DNA from: Elymus sibiricus
Taxonomy: Eukaryota > Streptophyta > Magnoliopsida > Poales > Poaceae
Length of the DNA: 64,000 nucleotides
Direction of reading: 5' to 3'
Assembly: GCA_039707655.1 (NCBI GenBank)
Contig: CM077676.1
Coordinates: 235,536,866-235,600,865, forward strand
Of this stretch, positions 21,703 through 32,507 are shown piece after piece (the first letter of the stretch is position 1; the number at the start of each line of letters is the position of its first letter). Both the position numbers and the translations under genes were made by a program. The notes below the pieces were generated by a model that saw nothing but the letters and a program-made list of their open reading frames with translations, had not been told where the DNA came from and searched no databases.

Positions 21703-23236
21703 TGTAACACCCCGATTTTTGGCCCTTTCTTTTTCTTTTGGTTTTCTTTGGTTTTTGCTCTGGTTTTCTTTTGGAGAAGTTCTTTGGACTTGAAACCTGG
21801 GAGATCATCATTTCTTTTTCTCCCAAGTGGTGCTTCATCCTTGAATCTTTCCCTAGATCATGGTAATTCTATTCTAGTCCAACCACAAATTCTTTTCTTG
21901 GGAATATTCCTTTTTCTATTAAAGGAATAACCCTGTCTGACCTAGGTTGTGAAGCAACCTATATTTCTATCTTCCACAAAATTCCCAAATAATTCTCATA
22001 AATCCTTTGGGTCATATGTTCCTCAAATATGTCCAAACTCTTCCTTGCCTAGTTCAAAAATAACTCAGGAATATTCATTTTCCATTCTATCCAGTATGGC
22101 ACTTTGTGAAGGAAGTGCTATTTATATTTTCTTGATTGCCCTCAAACTTTTTGGGCACTCTTTCCTATCCAAGTCATTACCACATGACAAAATTCAGCTC
22201 CATTTGACTAGTAAATCTTCCTTAGCAAATTTCCAAAGTTTCTAACCAGAGAGAAGCTTTGTGAAGGAAGTACTAGCTAGGCTAATCAATTTGAGTTGAA
22301 ATTTTGTTAGGCTCCCCAGATGCTCAAATGATCCCCCTACACCAAATTTAGCTCCATCCAACAACCCATGCGAGCACACCTTCAAATCTTTGGTTCTGGT
22401 CAAATTTTCAGGGTGTGAAGCAACTACATTTAATATTGCTTCAAAAATTCTGAAATTAATCCAGGGCCTAAATACCCCTATGTCCTTTGAGCATGCCAAA
22501 ATTCACCTCCTTTTTCCTAGCCATTTGCTCTACAATATTCCCCCCAAGATTATGTTCAGACAGGACCTTTGTGAAGGAAGTACCATTTAGGTATTTCCAA
22601 ATGGCATGAAATTTTGCCAGTATCTGCAAGGTCCTAAATCATCAGCCCATACCAGATTGCAGCTCAATCCCACACTCCATGTGAGTGCATCTTCCAAATC
22701 CAGTTTCTGTGATGTTTTGGCAGTTGTATAGCAACTATCTTCAAATCTTATCCAAACCATCTCAAAATTCACAGGACTGTAGTCCTTCCTACGCTAAACA
22801 CTTGAGGCATCCCCTCTGGTCCATTGGTCAAGTAACTTGACCACAACTTCTAACCCTAGTTGGCTACAGCAACCTTCATCTGATGGCTCCCATCAATACA
22901 CAATCGCTTTGGTCGATCCATCACATCAGTGAGGTTGTAGGAGGGATGGACTTCGCAATGGACAACTTTTACCAGGCCTACGTGCGCTCTCCGTGGCAAT
23001 GCACACGGTGACCGCACTGTGGGCACGCGTCTGCGCGTGCTCTGCATGCAGTGGGCACGCTCTGGGTGTCGCCGAGCCATGGTCTTCTTCTTCTCGGCCG
23101 CGTTCGCGTGTCCGCTGGTGCCGCCCTCCCTCTCCGTCGTCCACCTGGCCGTCTAGCCCCGTCCCCCCTCCTTCTTTCCCTCTACTCGCGCCACGATGCC
23201 TCTGTCATCGCCACACACACACGCACAATGCCCTAG
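21703..23236 (+). repeat. 3' LTR of Gypsy-A, first part
   Basis: Starts TGTAACACCCCG after the polypurine tract. It is interrupted at CCTAG (23232-23236) by Gypsy-B and resumes at 54915. It holds phrases such as GTGAAGGAAGT repeated at 22107, 22261 and 22571, each followed by a short similar stretch, suggesting an old ~150-300 bp internal repetition. No coding sequence seen. Confidence 0.8.
23232..23236 (+). repeat. Left target site duplication of Gypsy-B
   Basis: CCTAG directly before the TG of the 5' LTR. It is identical to 54915-54919 right after the 3' LTR, and the joined target (TGCCCTAGTGGCC) exists uninterrupted at 15903-15915. Confidence 0.95.
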
Positions 23237-23726
23237 TGTAACATCCTGATTTTTTGAGAGTTCAAATTTTCTTTTAAGCTAAGGGATGTTGCAACGTAAT
23301 TTTATATTATTGTATTTTGTTTTGGAGTTTACTCAAATTAATACCAAGTTGTTTGGAATTAATTTGGCATATGTCAGGAGAAATTAATTTCCGTAATTAC
23401 CTGAGTCGTTGTATTCGTTCATAGTATTTTATTAAGTTCTTCTTGTTTATTTTCTTACATGGATTTCCTGGATTTTGTTTTGAAGACTTTTGAGTTGTCT
23501 TTTATTTTTGTTCCTATTGTAGCAATCCTAATAAAGGAAATCAATATTACATTATATTGATTTTCTTTTCCTTCTCTCTCTTTTCATTTTTTTTCTCTTT
23601 TCATTGATCCTTGAACCAATACGTGTATCCTAGCCTAGCCATGCTTGGCCTATTCCACGTATGCACCAAAACTGGTCACTCACCTTCACGTATGTACAGA
23701 ACCATCCCTTCTCTATTTTTTTTTCA
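23237..23726 (+). repeat. 5' LTR of Gypsy-B, first part
   Basis: TGTAACATCCTG to a T-rich stretch ending TTTTCA, almost identical to 50981-51470 of the 3' LTR. The Helitron insertion interrupts it between A (23726) and T (32508). Confidence 0.93.
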
Positions 23727-26700
23727 CTAGCACATATGCCCGTGCGTTGCAACGGGATTTTTTTTTGTGTGCAAAAACTGCTCCACATGCCACTATGCGC
23801 CACTTCTTATACGGAACTCTGACAAGCGTCAGAGATAAGGTTACCTTCATCTCTAGTGACATTGTGAAAGTAATGTTATTGTCGCCATGTATAGTACAAT
23901 TGTTCGTGCGTCGAAACAAAGGTATAAATATTCTAGTTGTTAAACATCAGTCTTGTCAAACATAAGATCATCATACACATCGAACATGTTGATAATAAAT
24001 CAAGATGTTTCATCTATGAGAAAAGTAACAAACTTCTTGCTTAGTGAACCGAGCAACCTACATATGAAAAATGGTGTTTAAATTTTATGACAAGGTAATG
24101 AATGAAACTAACCATTTAAATATACTGTCCAATGTGTTATGTAAAACATTTAAAATGGCATGAAACAACTAATTCAAGAACTGGCATTACAAGCTATACC
24201 CTTAAGTCGGTCTAATCGTCTTTCTTATAGTTGCAAAACAAATATTTCTTGAGAACTTGCAAGTAATTATTATGATTATAATCTAGAGAATTACCTTGTC
24301 CTACCAAAGAAAAAACTTCAATTTTGGTAGGGATATATGATGGCGCTACATCCTGGTATCCAGCTATTCATCTGAGATGGGCTCAACAACTATCCGTAAA
24401 GACCATTGAAAAAAGTGTCAGGCTTCTGGGTAGTATGGATGGATAACGAATAGGCAGCACAACGTTCATGAGTATGTGTGCTCGACTTCTGAAAAATCCA
24501 TACCAGCAAAATTATCATCACAATCATGTCAATATTACTACACCACACCCTGAACCATGAGTTACACGTTCAGGTGTCATCACTAAATAAACTTATTGGC
24601 ATGAAGGATATGTCCAGGTCCCAGGATCACAACGAATGAAGCTATTGCTTGATCCTTCAAACCATGCCATGTTCGAGCTCTGATGAAAATAATTATACAC
24701 TAACTTGACACATCTTCAATGAAAAAAATCAAGGAATAAAAGTGTGCAAGAATATTAAAGTACATATGTGCCAAAAGTTCTAAATTTATGTCTTGTGAAC
24801 ATATATTATTCATGAACTGAGAATCACAAATGACTGCAAGCACAATTAAGTAGCAAAGATGCTTATTTAGGCTTCAAAGTTAAAGCCAGAAAGAAGTAAC
24901 CTGTCACTGTGTTATGAACTTAGGGCACCAATCAAATCTGATACCATTCTAACCTAAATAATACATGAGTACACATAGTAAAAAAATTCTAAATCCACTT
25001 GACTTGAAGTAGCCTCTGCAGGCTTGTCAATGTGGATCGAGGCTCTTGCACACGGAAAATGCCATGCTCTACTTGTCCAGTAATTAACCATTTGCTTGAC
25101 AGGACAAAAGACCATCTGCAGGACATGACAAAAGACCATCGGCTTGACAGGACAAAAGGATCTGATAATTGTATCAGGCTAGCATTACTATGAACTGATT
25201 TGGGTCAGAAAAATACCACCAATTTAATCAAATGGTCTCTGGTGTTGCACATCCAAATTACACTGGTTAATTGTAGCCTATGATTGATTGATAGATTGAT
25301 TGATAAAGCAATTTAACTACCCTGGCTAGGAGTTGTGGTAGACTGTTAGTTGGGCCTTGGAACTGTTCTCCTCGGAGCTGAGCTGGGCCGCGGCGGATAG
25401 GCCTTCCACACTGGACACCCCACTGCCATCCAACAGCAGGTGATGCAGTGGATGCATGGGAGATCTCCACACGCACACGCGTCTGCTGGGTCAAGTGCCA
25501 AGGGAGCTGGACCTGACCAACAAAGAACTCGCCAAAGACGTTCTAATCTGCCAACTAATCTACAACAAAATTCTAGAATGAACCAAGAATTCTACCCTAC
25601 GCTCAAATCTGCAGTTCACCAAAAGATGTCTACCTAATACACTGCTTCCAAATCCAAAGGAAAATAAATAAAAATAAGAGGTATATTTAATGCAACACCA
25701 GGAAGAATGATATTGTTGTAGCTTGAGGGCATATGCCTCATGGAAATCAATTTCTACATCAGAAAGGGACAAATGCATTGAACGACATAACTTTGATATA
25801 GAATAATGAAGAGCGAACATGAGACAACTAAACAATTAAACATGAACTTACGTTTATTTGGCATGCAAGAATTGAAGCGTACATGACAAAAATGAAAAAT
25901 CAGTAAAGATTTATCTACAGAACCTCTGAGCAGCAATACATATACTTTACACCGTTGATCTATAGCTAGGATCTCCAGTTTAACCAAATATCACTACCAA
26001 AGAAATGGAAATAAATAGTTCACAACCATGAGCTCAGTAAAAAAAATCCTAGACCATGAATGTGCAATCGTCCTCTAACGGAGAGACGCAATGACTTGCA
26101 TTTTTTTTTCCTATTTCATGTATCATGTAAGCAATTCATGGTGATAGACGTCTCACAATGGCCCGAAGCACAATATAGTCTCGAACAACAATGGTCCACA
26201 ATAGTTTTCAAAAAGTGGGCATGCTCCATCCGTCATTCTTCAAATACCATTAATTGCTTAAGAATCTGAAGAAAATAGAAAGATTTTATTGGATCACGAA
26301 ACTATAAGCAAATGAGTAGGAAATATTAAGAAATGAGAATATAAGACCAACCGATAGCATAGAAGATAATCCCTATACTCTAGCTCACATTCAGGTCACA
26401 TATCAAACCAGTAAAAGCAACCCACAGTAGAAATAATCATGGGCGAAGTCCATTGTGATTTTTACCAGTGCAGGCTGTCTCTCAGTACTTCAAATCTTTG
26501 TGGTCCTACTGGCTTCACTCAAATGGGCCAGCATGCCTTGCACTCAGCCTGTATACGCACCAGCCGATGTAGTTATACTTGCATATGCATAGCAGCCTGG
26601 TCGAACTTTGCAGAACTATCACTTATTACTCCCTCCACCATAAGAAATACACCACGAGCTTAACACCTTGGCATGTTCAGAATTTCAATGAAGGCAGATT

Positions 26701-28221
26701 GAACAGAGATATAAATCTGGAAACAATTAGGACCGTGTCTTGTGATGTTTTTAGCTAAATAACTCAAGAAAAAGACGATCCTGTCACTAAGCCAGATCTA
26801 AAATTGCCTCCAAAAGCCATATCGTGCAACCTAAAAATCATGAGGAAAACAAGTAGTACACGAAATCATTAGGTTAACAGGGTGTCAGATCGGATAGTTT
26901 TACTTTGTAAAAGATACCCTAATTGATATAAACTCAATATTCATCGATCTGATTCTCCAACAAATATGAAAAAGCAAATCTGAATTGCTCCAAAACATTA
27001 ATGAAACTCTTATTTGCTTGACACAAACTGAAAATACCTTGTGACTTAGTACACGAAATCGTTAATGGCCATTTTCTCTATTTTAAGCTTCAGGTCACCT
27101 TCTGACTGGCAAATTGTAGATGGCAGGGTTGCATAAAACATTAACTCATCAGCAATGAAGCAACTTCAGAGGGTGACATCTGAAAATATTAGTGGTGATG
27201 CCGAAAATAGGTTCAGTCAGAGTATCACGGACAAATTCTCGTTCCCTGGGCAACTGAACTCCTAGCATAGCCTATTTACATTGCGGCACATTTGTCTCTC
27301 AACAAATCAAAAAATTGCTACATCATGGAAGGAAACGTGAGGGAAGGAGGCGACAAGGCCATGGGGACAGCTGGTCCAGGGCCATCGACTGGTGCAGAGA
27401 GGTAGGCCTGGAGTAGCTTGTGACGTGCTTGTGGAGCTCGAGCTGGGAGAAGCATAAGGCCCAGTTGCTAAGACGGGGAAGCAAGCTAAATTCAGGATCG
27501 CCGAGACTACGAACAGAGAAATTACGGGGTGGATTGGGAAGGAGAGGGGAGGGAGGAGCAGTAGTATACCAGAGGTCGTGGATTGAGGAGGGCGCACGAA
27601 AGGATGAAGTCGAGGATGCAGGATGACCTTCAGCCAGTTCTAGCCGCTGCAGGGCGTGCGAGTGGTCGGAGTCCATGACTTCCGCGGTGGCGATGAGTCG
27701 TCGGAGGCGGCCAAGGTGGGCTTTTGCGCGCCGAACCAACCCCGCCACCACCTGCAAGGACTTCGCGCCGCCGCGCCGGATCCGTCCGTCTCCCGCGCCT
27801 GTCCGCCGTCGACCGACTCCGGCGAGCTCCTACTTAGGTCGCCGCACCACCCCTCCTTTCTCCCTTCTTCTCCCCCTCACCTCTCTGTCTCCTTTCTGCC
27901 CAGGAGCCGCCATAGATCCGCCCGGGAAGCCGCGCTCCGGCCTTCCTCGTCGTCACCGGCGACCCCCGCCTCGTGGCCGCGCCGCCCCCAGCTGCTCGAG
28001 CCGCTGCGTTGACTCGCTCCCGATTAATAAAGCCAGACGTATAGACCGCGGGTTGAATTTACCAAAGTACAGGGCCTTTTTTGCAAAATCGAATCGGTTT
28101 TTCAGATCCACTTAAATAGGGACTGCGGGTTGATTTCTCACAAACAGAGGGACTGTTCTGCAAAATCGCCGACGACGGGTATACAGCCAAAAGAACTCCG
28201 TGCTTTAGTATTATATATATA
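23727..28221 (-). mobile_element. Helitron unit I
   Basis: 3' end at left (CTAG 23727-23730 plus hairpin). The 5'-end-like sequence at right shares gcgggttgattt and gtgcttta.tatta phrases with the right end of unit II. 23800-27300 is AT-rich with no ORF I can support. 25085-25160 has three near-identical GCTTGACAGGACAAAAG-type copies. 27600-28015 is a GC-rich island that looks like a captured promoter/first-exon fragment. Confidence 0.6.
27600..28015 (-). other. GC-rich island in Helitron unit I, possible captured gene fragment
   Basis: Strong compositional contrast with its AT-rich surroundings. Minus-strand frames give Arg/Leu-rich peptides (for example VRRAKAHLGRLRRL near 27720) with an open stretch to 27323. 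I do not recognise the protein. Helitrons in grasses often carry host gene pieces, so a captured 5' exon is a reasonable guess but only a guess. Confidence 0.3.
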
Positions 28222-29065
28222 CTAGTACAAATGCCCGTGCGTTGCAACGGACGCAAAAATTTGAACATGCTCTAGGCATTACACAACAGTTCTTACGAAA
28301 TAAGTTTACACCGGCATAGCATTTTGGACCATAAAAATTGGACGTGAAGAAGCCACCCTAATGGCGTTTGTCAGGACCCAATTCAGCTCCGCACTTTCAT
28401 CCAATGAAAGAGTAGTTGTGCATGGAATAGTTTTTCAATCTATTTTATTTTTTCTTCTTCAGGAAAATACGGATATTTTTTGAAAATGTGTTTTTTTGTA
28501 ATTTTTTAGATTTTTTTTGAAAATTGATTCAATTTTTTGATGACGGACATTTTTTTAGAAAATTATATTACATTTGTATTTGTTTCTTGCACTTTTTTGG
28601 GCTTGGCCCAAACAGAAGGATTTGACAGACACATACAGACAACACGTACTCTCTCTCTCTCTATGTTACTTTAAAAAAAGGAGACACACAAACTCGATAT
28701 CCCTTCCCGTTCCCCATTCAAATATAGTAGCAGAGTTTATGTGAGCAAAGTAGCATGGTTTATAAAAAACAGTAAAATGAGCAGGACGTTAAGCATCGAT
28801 CAGGCTGAAGCCTAGCATCATTCAGACAACATATGAGTTAATTGAAATAAGAATCAAGCAAAGCGCCGAAATAAATCGAAACCTAATGTATGTTTCTTCT
28901 GCTAAACTTCGGATTGCTTGGAAAGAAAACATTAATACAGCCAACTTGTCATGCTCTGTTTTTCAGGGCTCACTATTTTTAAATGTAGCCAAGACCATAG
29001 CTCAATATCATATCCTCACCTTAATACAGCACCAGTTTCCATCAATACGGACAATGCTAACATAA

Positions 29066-29808
29066 GGGCATCTACGGTCGGGCACCCCAAACCCGTCTCC
29101 GACGCCCGGGCGGGCTGCATAGTCACTGACCGATTACAAAATTTTGACCTAGACGGGCTCCTTAAACGGGCCTCAAATGCCCGGACTGATCGGCACCCCT
29201 GATATCCAGCTCAAATATGGGGCGGATATGGTGCGCCCGGGCGCGCCCGCCACATGGCACCCGACAGCCCGTCCCTGCCGCAAATTCAACCAAATCAACC
29301 AAATCCTTCCTCCTCCTCCCACTGTCCTCCAACATTTCCCGCGCCCGAGCCCTCGCCATCCGCCACTTTAGCTTCCCATCATCACAACCGGTTGCGATCC
29401 GCCGTCATAGGTGTCCTCCAAGCCCGTGCCCGACCGACGCGACGGAGACGCAGTCCGCCTCATTCGTCGGCGTCCCTTCCTTGGCTCCGTCTTGCAAGGC
29501 GGAGCAGGACGCATACTGCCTAGGCTCGGAGCAAGCGCCATGGACGGCGCCCGGCCAGTGATCCGACAAGTGTGCCATCCGTCACGCTTGGACATTGATT
29601 TCATTTTGACATGTCCGGTTTGTTGAACTATGATTTGCTTTGCTTTGTTTCAAACTGTTAAATTCGAACAATTTTTATTGTATGGTCGACGTGCATGCAT
29701 GATGATCTGCATTTGAGGTATATGTGCAGCACAACATAGAAGGGGGGCATCGGGCGCTGTCTGTGGACGTATAGGGTCCGGATTTGCCAAGTATGTAGAT
29801 GGATGCTC
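29066..29808. mobile_element. Small PIF/Harbinger-like TIR element
   Basis: Left end GGGCATCTAC and right end GTAGATGGATGCTC (reverse complement GAGCATCCATCTAC) form imperfect inverted ends. They are flanked by TAA on both sides (29063-29065 and 29809-29811), the usual Harbinger duplication. 743 bp, no transposase. The TIRs are short and diverged, so the assignment is tentative. Confidence 0.45.
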
Positions 29809-30127
29809 TAAGCAGAAGGGTTCAGTTTTCAGCTCCTTGGTACTTGTCTATCTATCTAGAAATTACTGGCAGTCAACTGTGAAAATTCAAGACCGAGTAC
29901 TACGTGGCCTCAACTGTTGTTTTTTTGGTGCAGACAAAATCTTTTTGGTGCAGACAAAATCAACCTGAACAGGCACCGAGCATCAAATCCGGTAAGGTCC
30001 ACGCACCACCGCAATTTGCATTTTACAATCTTATCAACCTGGAGAGGAGGAGCTCCTCTGTGCCCCAAGCCGCCATGCAACCGCAACACCCCACCTTGGA
30101 GCTCGCCTCCTCCGGCCACATCTCTGT

Positions 30128-30520
30128 CGGCCTCGTGCTCCTCCGCCTCGGTCTGTCCGTCCCGCCGCCGGATCCACGTCGAAGAAGCCGGTCGGCCTCG
30201 TGCTCCTCCGCCTCGGTCTGTCCGTCCCGCCGCCGGATCCACGTCGAAGAAGCTGGGTCCGCCGCCCAGACCATCAAACGCTCCTGCTCCTCCGCCTCGA
30301 TCTGTCCGTCCCGCCGCCGGATCCACGTGGAAGAAGCCGGGTCCGCTGCTCAGAACACCAAATGCTCCTGCTCCTCCGCCTCGATCTGTCCGCCCCACCG
30401 CTGGATCCACGTCGGAGCAGCCTGGTCTGCTGTGCCCAGAGCAGCGAGCGCTCGTGTGCTCCTCCGCCTTGATCTGTGATCTGTCCGGCCCGCCACCGGA
30501 TTCCTGCCGCGTCGTCATGC
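30128..30520. repeat. Minisatellite of about five units in Helitron unit II
   Basis: The phrase CTCCGCCTCG.TCTGTCCG followed by CGCCGGATCCACGT recurs four times, with a fifth diverged copy. Unit lengths are about 65, 87, 84 and 86 bases. It causes long open frames on both strands with Arg/Pro/Ser-rich translations that look like artefacts of base composition. Confidence 0.8.
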
Positions 30521-30913
30521 GGGCGTCTCTTTCCCGTCGTCACGCAGGGTCTTTCTTTTGGTTTCCTTCCAAGATTTGTTCTTCGTGTCTCTCTGCTTTC
30601 GAGCTGGGCACATATCTCATCCTTTTTTGGTCGTTGCCTTGGCTATTTGATTCTTGAAAACGAACGTATATAACATAGTAGGATTTGATTGAAAGGAGCA
30701 AGGTGGGACTATTAGGTACATGCATATAAGGAGCAAATTCTGGCCCATGTGACGATGTAGGAAGCCGGACACCGGACGAACGAAACTGGCGAGCGAGGTG
30801 GACCGACGGACGATTTTTGTAGTGCGGGTTGATTCTAAGAACGGCTAGGGACTTTTCAGTAAAAATAATGACGGTGAACCCGACGGAAGCACTGCGTGCT
30901 TTATTAGTATAGC

Positions 30914-31160
30914 AAAAAGGCCCGTGCGTTGCAACGGGTGAAAATCAATATCACACGCCCTTGCCAGAAAAGTAGCCGGGACGATGCAAAAACTCTCAGG
31001 ATTTTGTACCTAGCGTCCGCATTATACGTGCCCTAACCATGTTTCAAGTGGCAAAAAATACTTGAAAAAGGCCCGTGCGTTGCAACGGGTGAAAATCAAT
31101 ATCACACGCCCTTGCCAGAAAAGTAGCCGGGACGATGCAAAAACTCTCAGGATTTTATAT
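30914..31160. repeat. Duplicated Helitron 3'-terminal segment
   Basis: Two direct copies with a period of 151 bp, identical over about 95 bases and then diverging (GTACCTAG versus ATATCACA). Confidence 0.85.
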
Positions 31161-32437
31161 CACACGCCCTTGATCATCTCCATCCATATGGCACGGAGCC
31201 TCCCAAAGCTCACAAGCAAATGAGCAATCGCGTCTAGACAACATATGTTTGTTCCGTTGTGAACATCTTATCGTGGAGATGAAGAGGCTCCTCGGTCTGC
31301 ATGGGTTTGTTCGAGCGTAATAAAATAAAGTTGCTCGTAACCTAGCTAATATTGATTGCTAGGTAGAACCGCTAGTTGGTTGCACCGGTTTCAACCAGTG
31401 TATCTAAGTTCGTTTAGCGTACTATAACACTATTACATTTATCCCGCGAATAAATATTTTTGTTGGCAATTGATGCAGGCAAGCAGCTGGTTGAAACAAC
31501 CGACAATGAGACCGATAGCAACAATGATGTCTTGCAGAGGACGTCAAGGAAGTGAAAAAAATAAAAAGCGCATAGCCATGAATAGATAGAGCGCTTTTTC
31601 TCTCCTTCATTTCTTAAACAAAGCGGCAAAAAAGTGAATAGTCCACAGAAACTACCACACGCACTCAACACAAAGTCTTAGTACGTGAAGCAGGCTCATT
31701 GTGAGTTTTATTTACAGTAATCAGTGCCCTTTTTTCGTTCATTTACCAACGTGTAGCCCGTTTTAATATGCACAGATTGATTGAATGAAATGTGTCCTGT
31801 CTCCCATGCAACTCTACGGTTGTTTCTCTTTCCTTCTTTTATTTTCATATATAGAAGGCCTCATTTTCCTTCCTTATTTCTCTCTTCCATTTTATTAGAC
31901 GCAGCACATATATATAAGGCCTCCTCTTTCTTTTCTCTTTCCATCCCTTTCTTTCCTTATTTCTGTGACCTTGCTTCTCTTTCCTTCTTTTACTTCTCGT
32001 GTAATTAGCCTCATCTCATCTCATCCCTTTTTCCCTTGGTGATGTAGTCCAGCTCATAGGCCTATTTAAATTAGCGGAATTTAATTGAAAGGAGCGAGGC
32101 GGGACTAAAGTGTAGATCAGGGCCAGCTCGGCCCATGCGAAAAGTAGCAATTGTGTTGGTCGCGTGGCAGCCCCTCAGGAAAGCTGGACGTGTGGCCCAT
32201 GATTCGAGTGGTGAATATAGCACGAGAAGTTTCTTGCTTTTGCACGAGCACCAGCTGGCTGAGTTGGCTAGCAGCTGCGTGCTCTTTCCTAGACAACCCA
32301 AGTTCGAGTACGCACTTAGCAATTTTTTTGGCGTTCGAAGAAAAAAAAACTTAGGGACAGACGAAAAAAAGTTCCAACGAAAAAAAAAAACATCTAATCG
32401 CGGGACGAAACCAAGAATATCACCTTGCTTTATTAGT

Positions 32438-32463
32438 AGGTATAGATATAGATATAGATATAG

Positions 32464-32498
<35 letters not shown>

Positions 32499-32500
32499 AG
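32438..32500. repeat. TATAGA/TA microsatellite
   Basis: Runs of GATATA followed by (TA)n, lying inside the Helitron 5' terminus only a few bases from the insertion boundary. Confidence 0.9.
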
Positions 32501-32507
32501 GTAAAGA

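Larger units (their letters stand above)
28222..30913 (-). mobile_element. Helitron unit II
   Basis: CTAG at 28222-28225 with preceding A, then hairpin GCCCGTGCGTTGCAACGG (3' end on the minus strand). The 5' end at right is TGCTTTATTAGTATAG (30898-30913). It contains a Harbinger-like TIR element (29066-29808) and a minisatellite (30128-30520). Other segments, such as the T-rich 28430-28620 stretch, hold nothing I recognise. Confidence 0.6.
23727..32507 (-). mobile_element. Run of head-to-tail Helitrons in the 5' LTR of Gypsy-B
   Basis: Comparison with the uninterrupted 3' LTR shows 8781 bases inserted exactly between A and T, the target preference of Helitrons. Read on the minus strand, the left end is hairpin CCCGTTGCAACGCACGGG, 8 bases, then CTAG: a typical Helitron 3' end. 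The right end starts TC on the minus strand, followed by an AT-rich microsatellite and ACTAATAAAGCA, as in grass Helitron 5' ends. Further internal 3' hairpins occur at 28235-28250, 30921-30937 and 31072-31088, and 5'-end-like sequences at 28198-28221 and 30890-30913. The insert is therefore at least three units in the same orientation. No Rep/helicase coding sequence is visible; these are non-autonomous. Confidence 0.8.
30914..32507 (-). mobile_element. Helitron unit III with duplicated 3' end
   Basis: Begins with a Helitron 3' hairpin next to the 5' end of unit II. The first ~95 bases (AAAAAGGCCCGTGCG … CTCTCAGGATTTT) occur at 30914 and again at 31065, 151 bases later. The right end is the 5' terminus at 32507. 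31160-32400 has pyrimidine-rich and A-rich stretches and no supported gene. Confidence 0.55.

Noticed and set aside
26627..26660. Stowaway-like terminus TACTCCCTCCACC
   Set aside because: No matching inverted end or TA duplication found nearby; could be a chance match or a truncated copy.
29904..30660. Overlapping long ORFs on both strands (191-246 codons)
   Set aside because: They follow the GC-rich minisatellite; translations are low-complexity and shared between frames.
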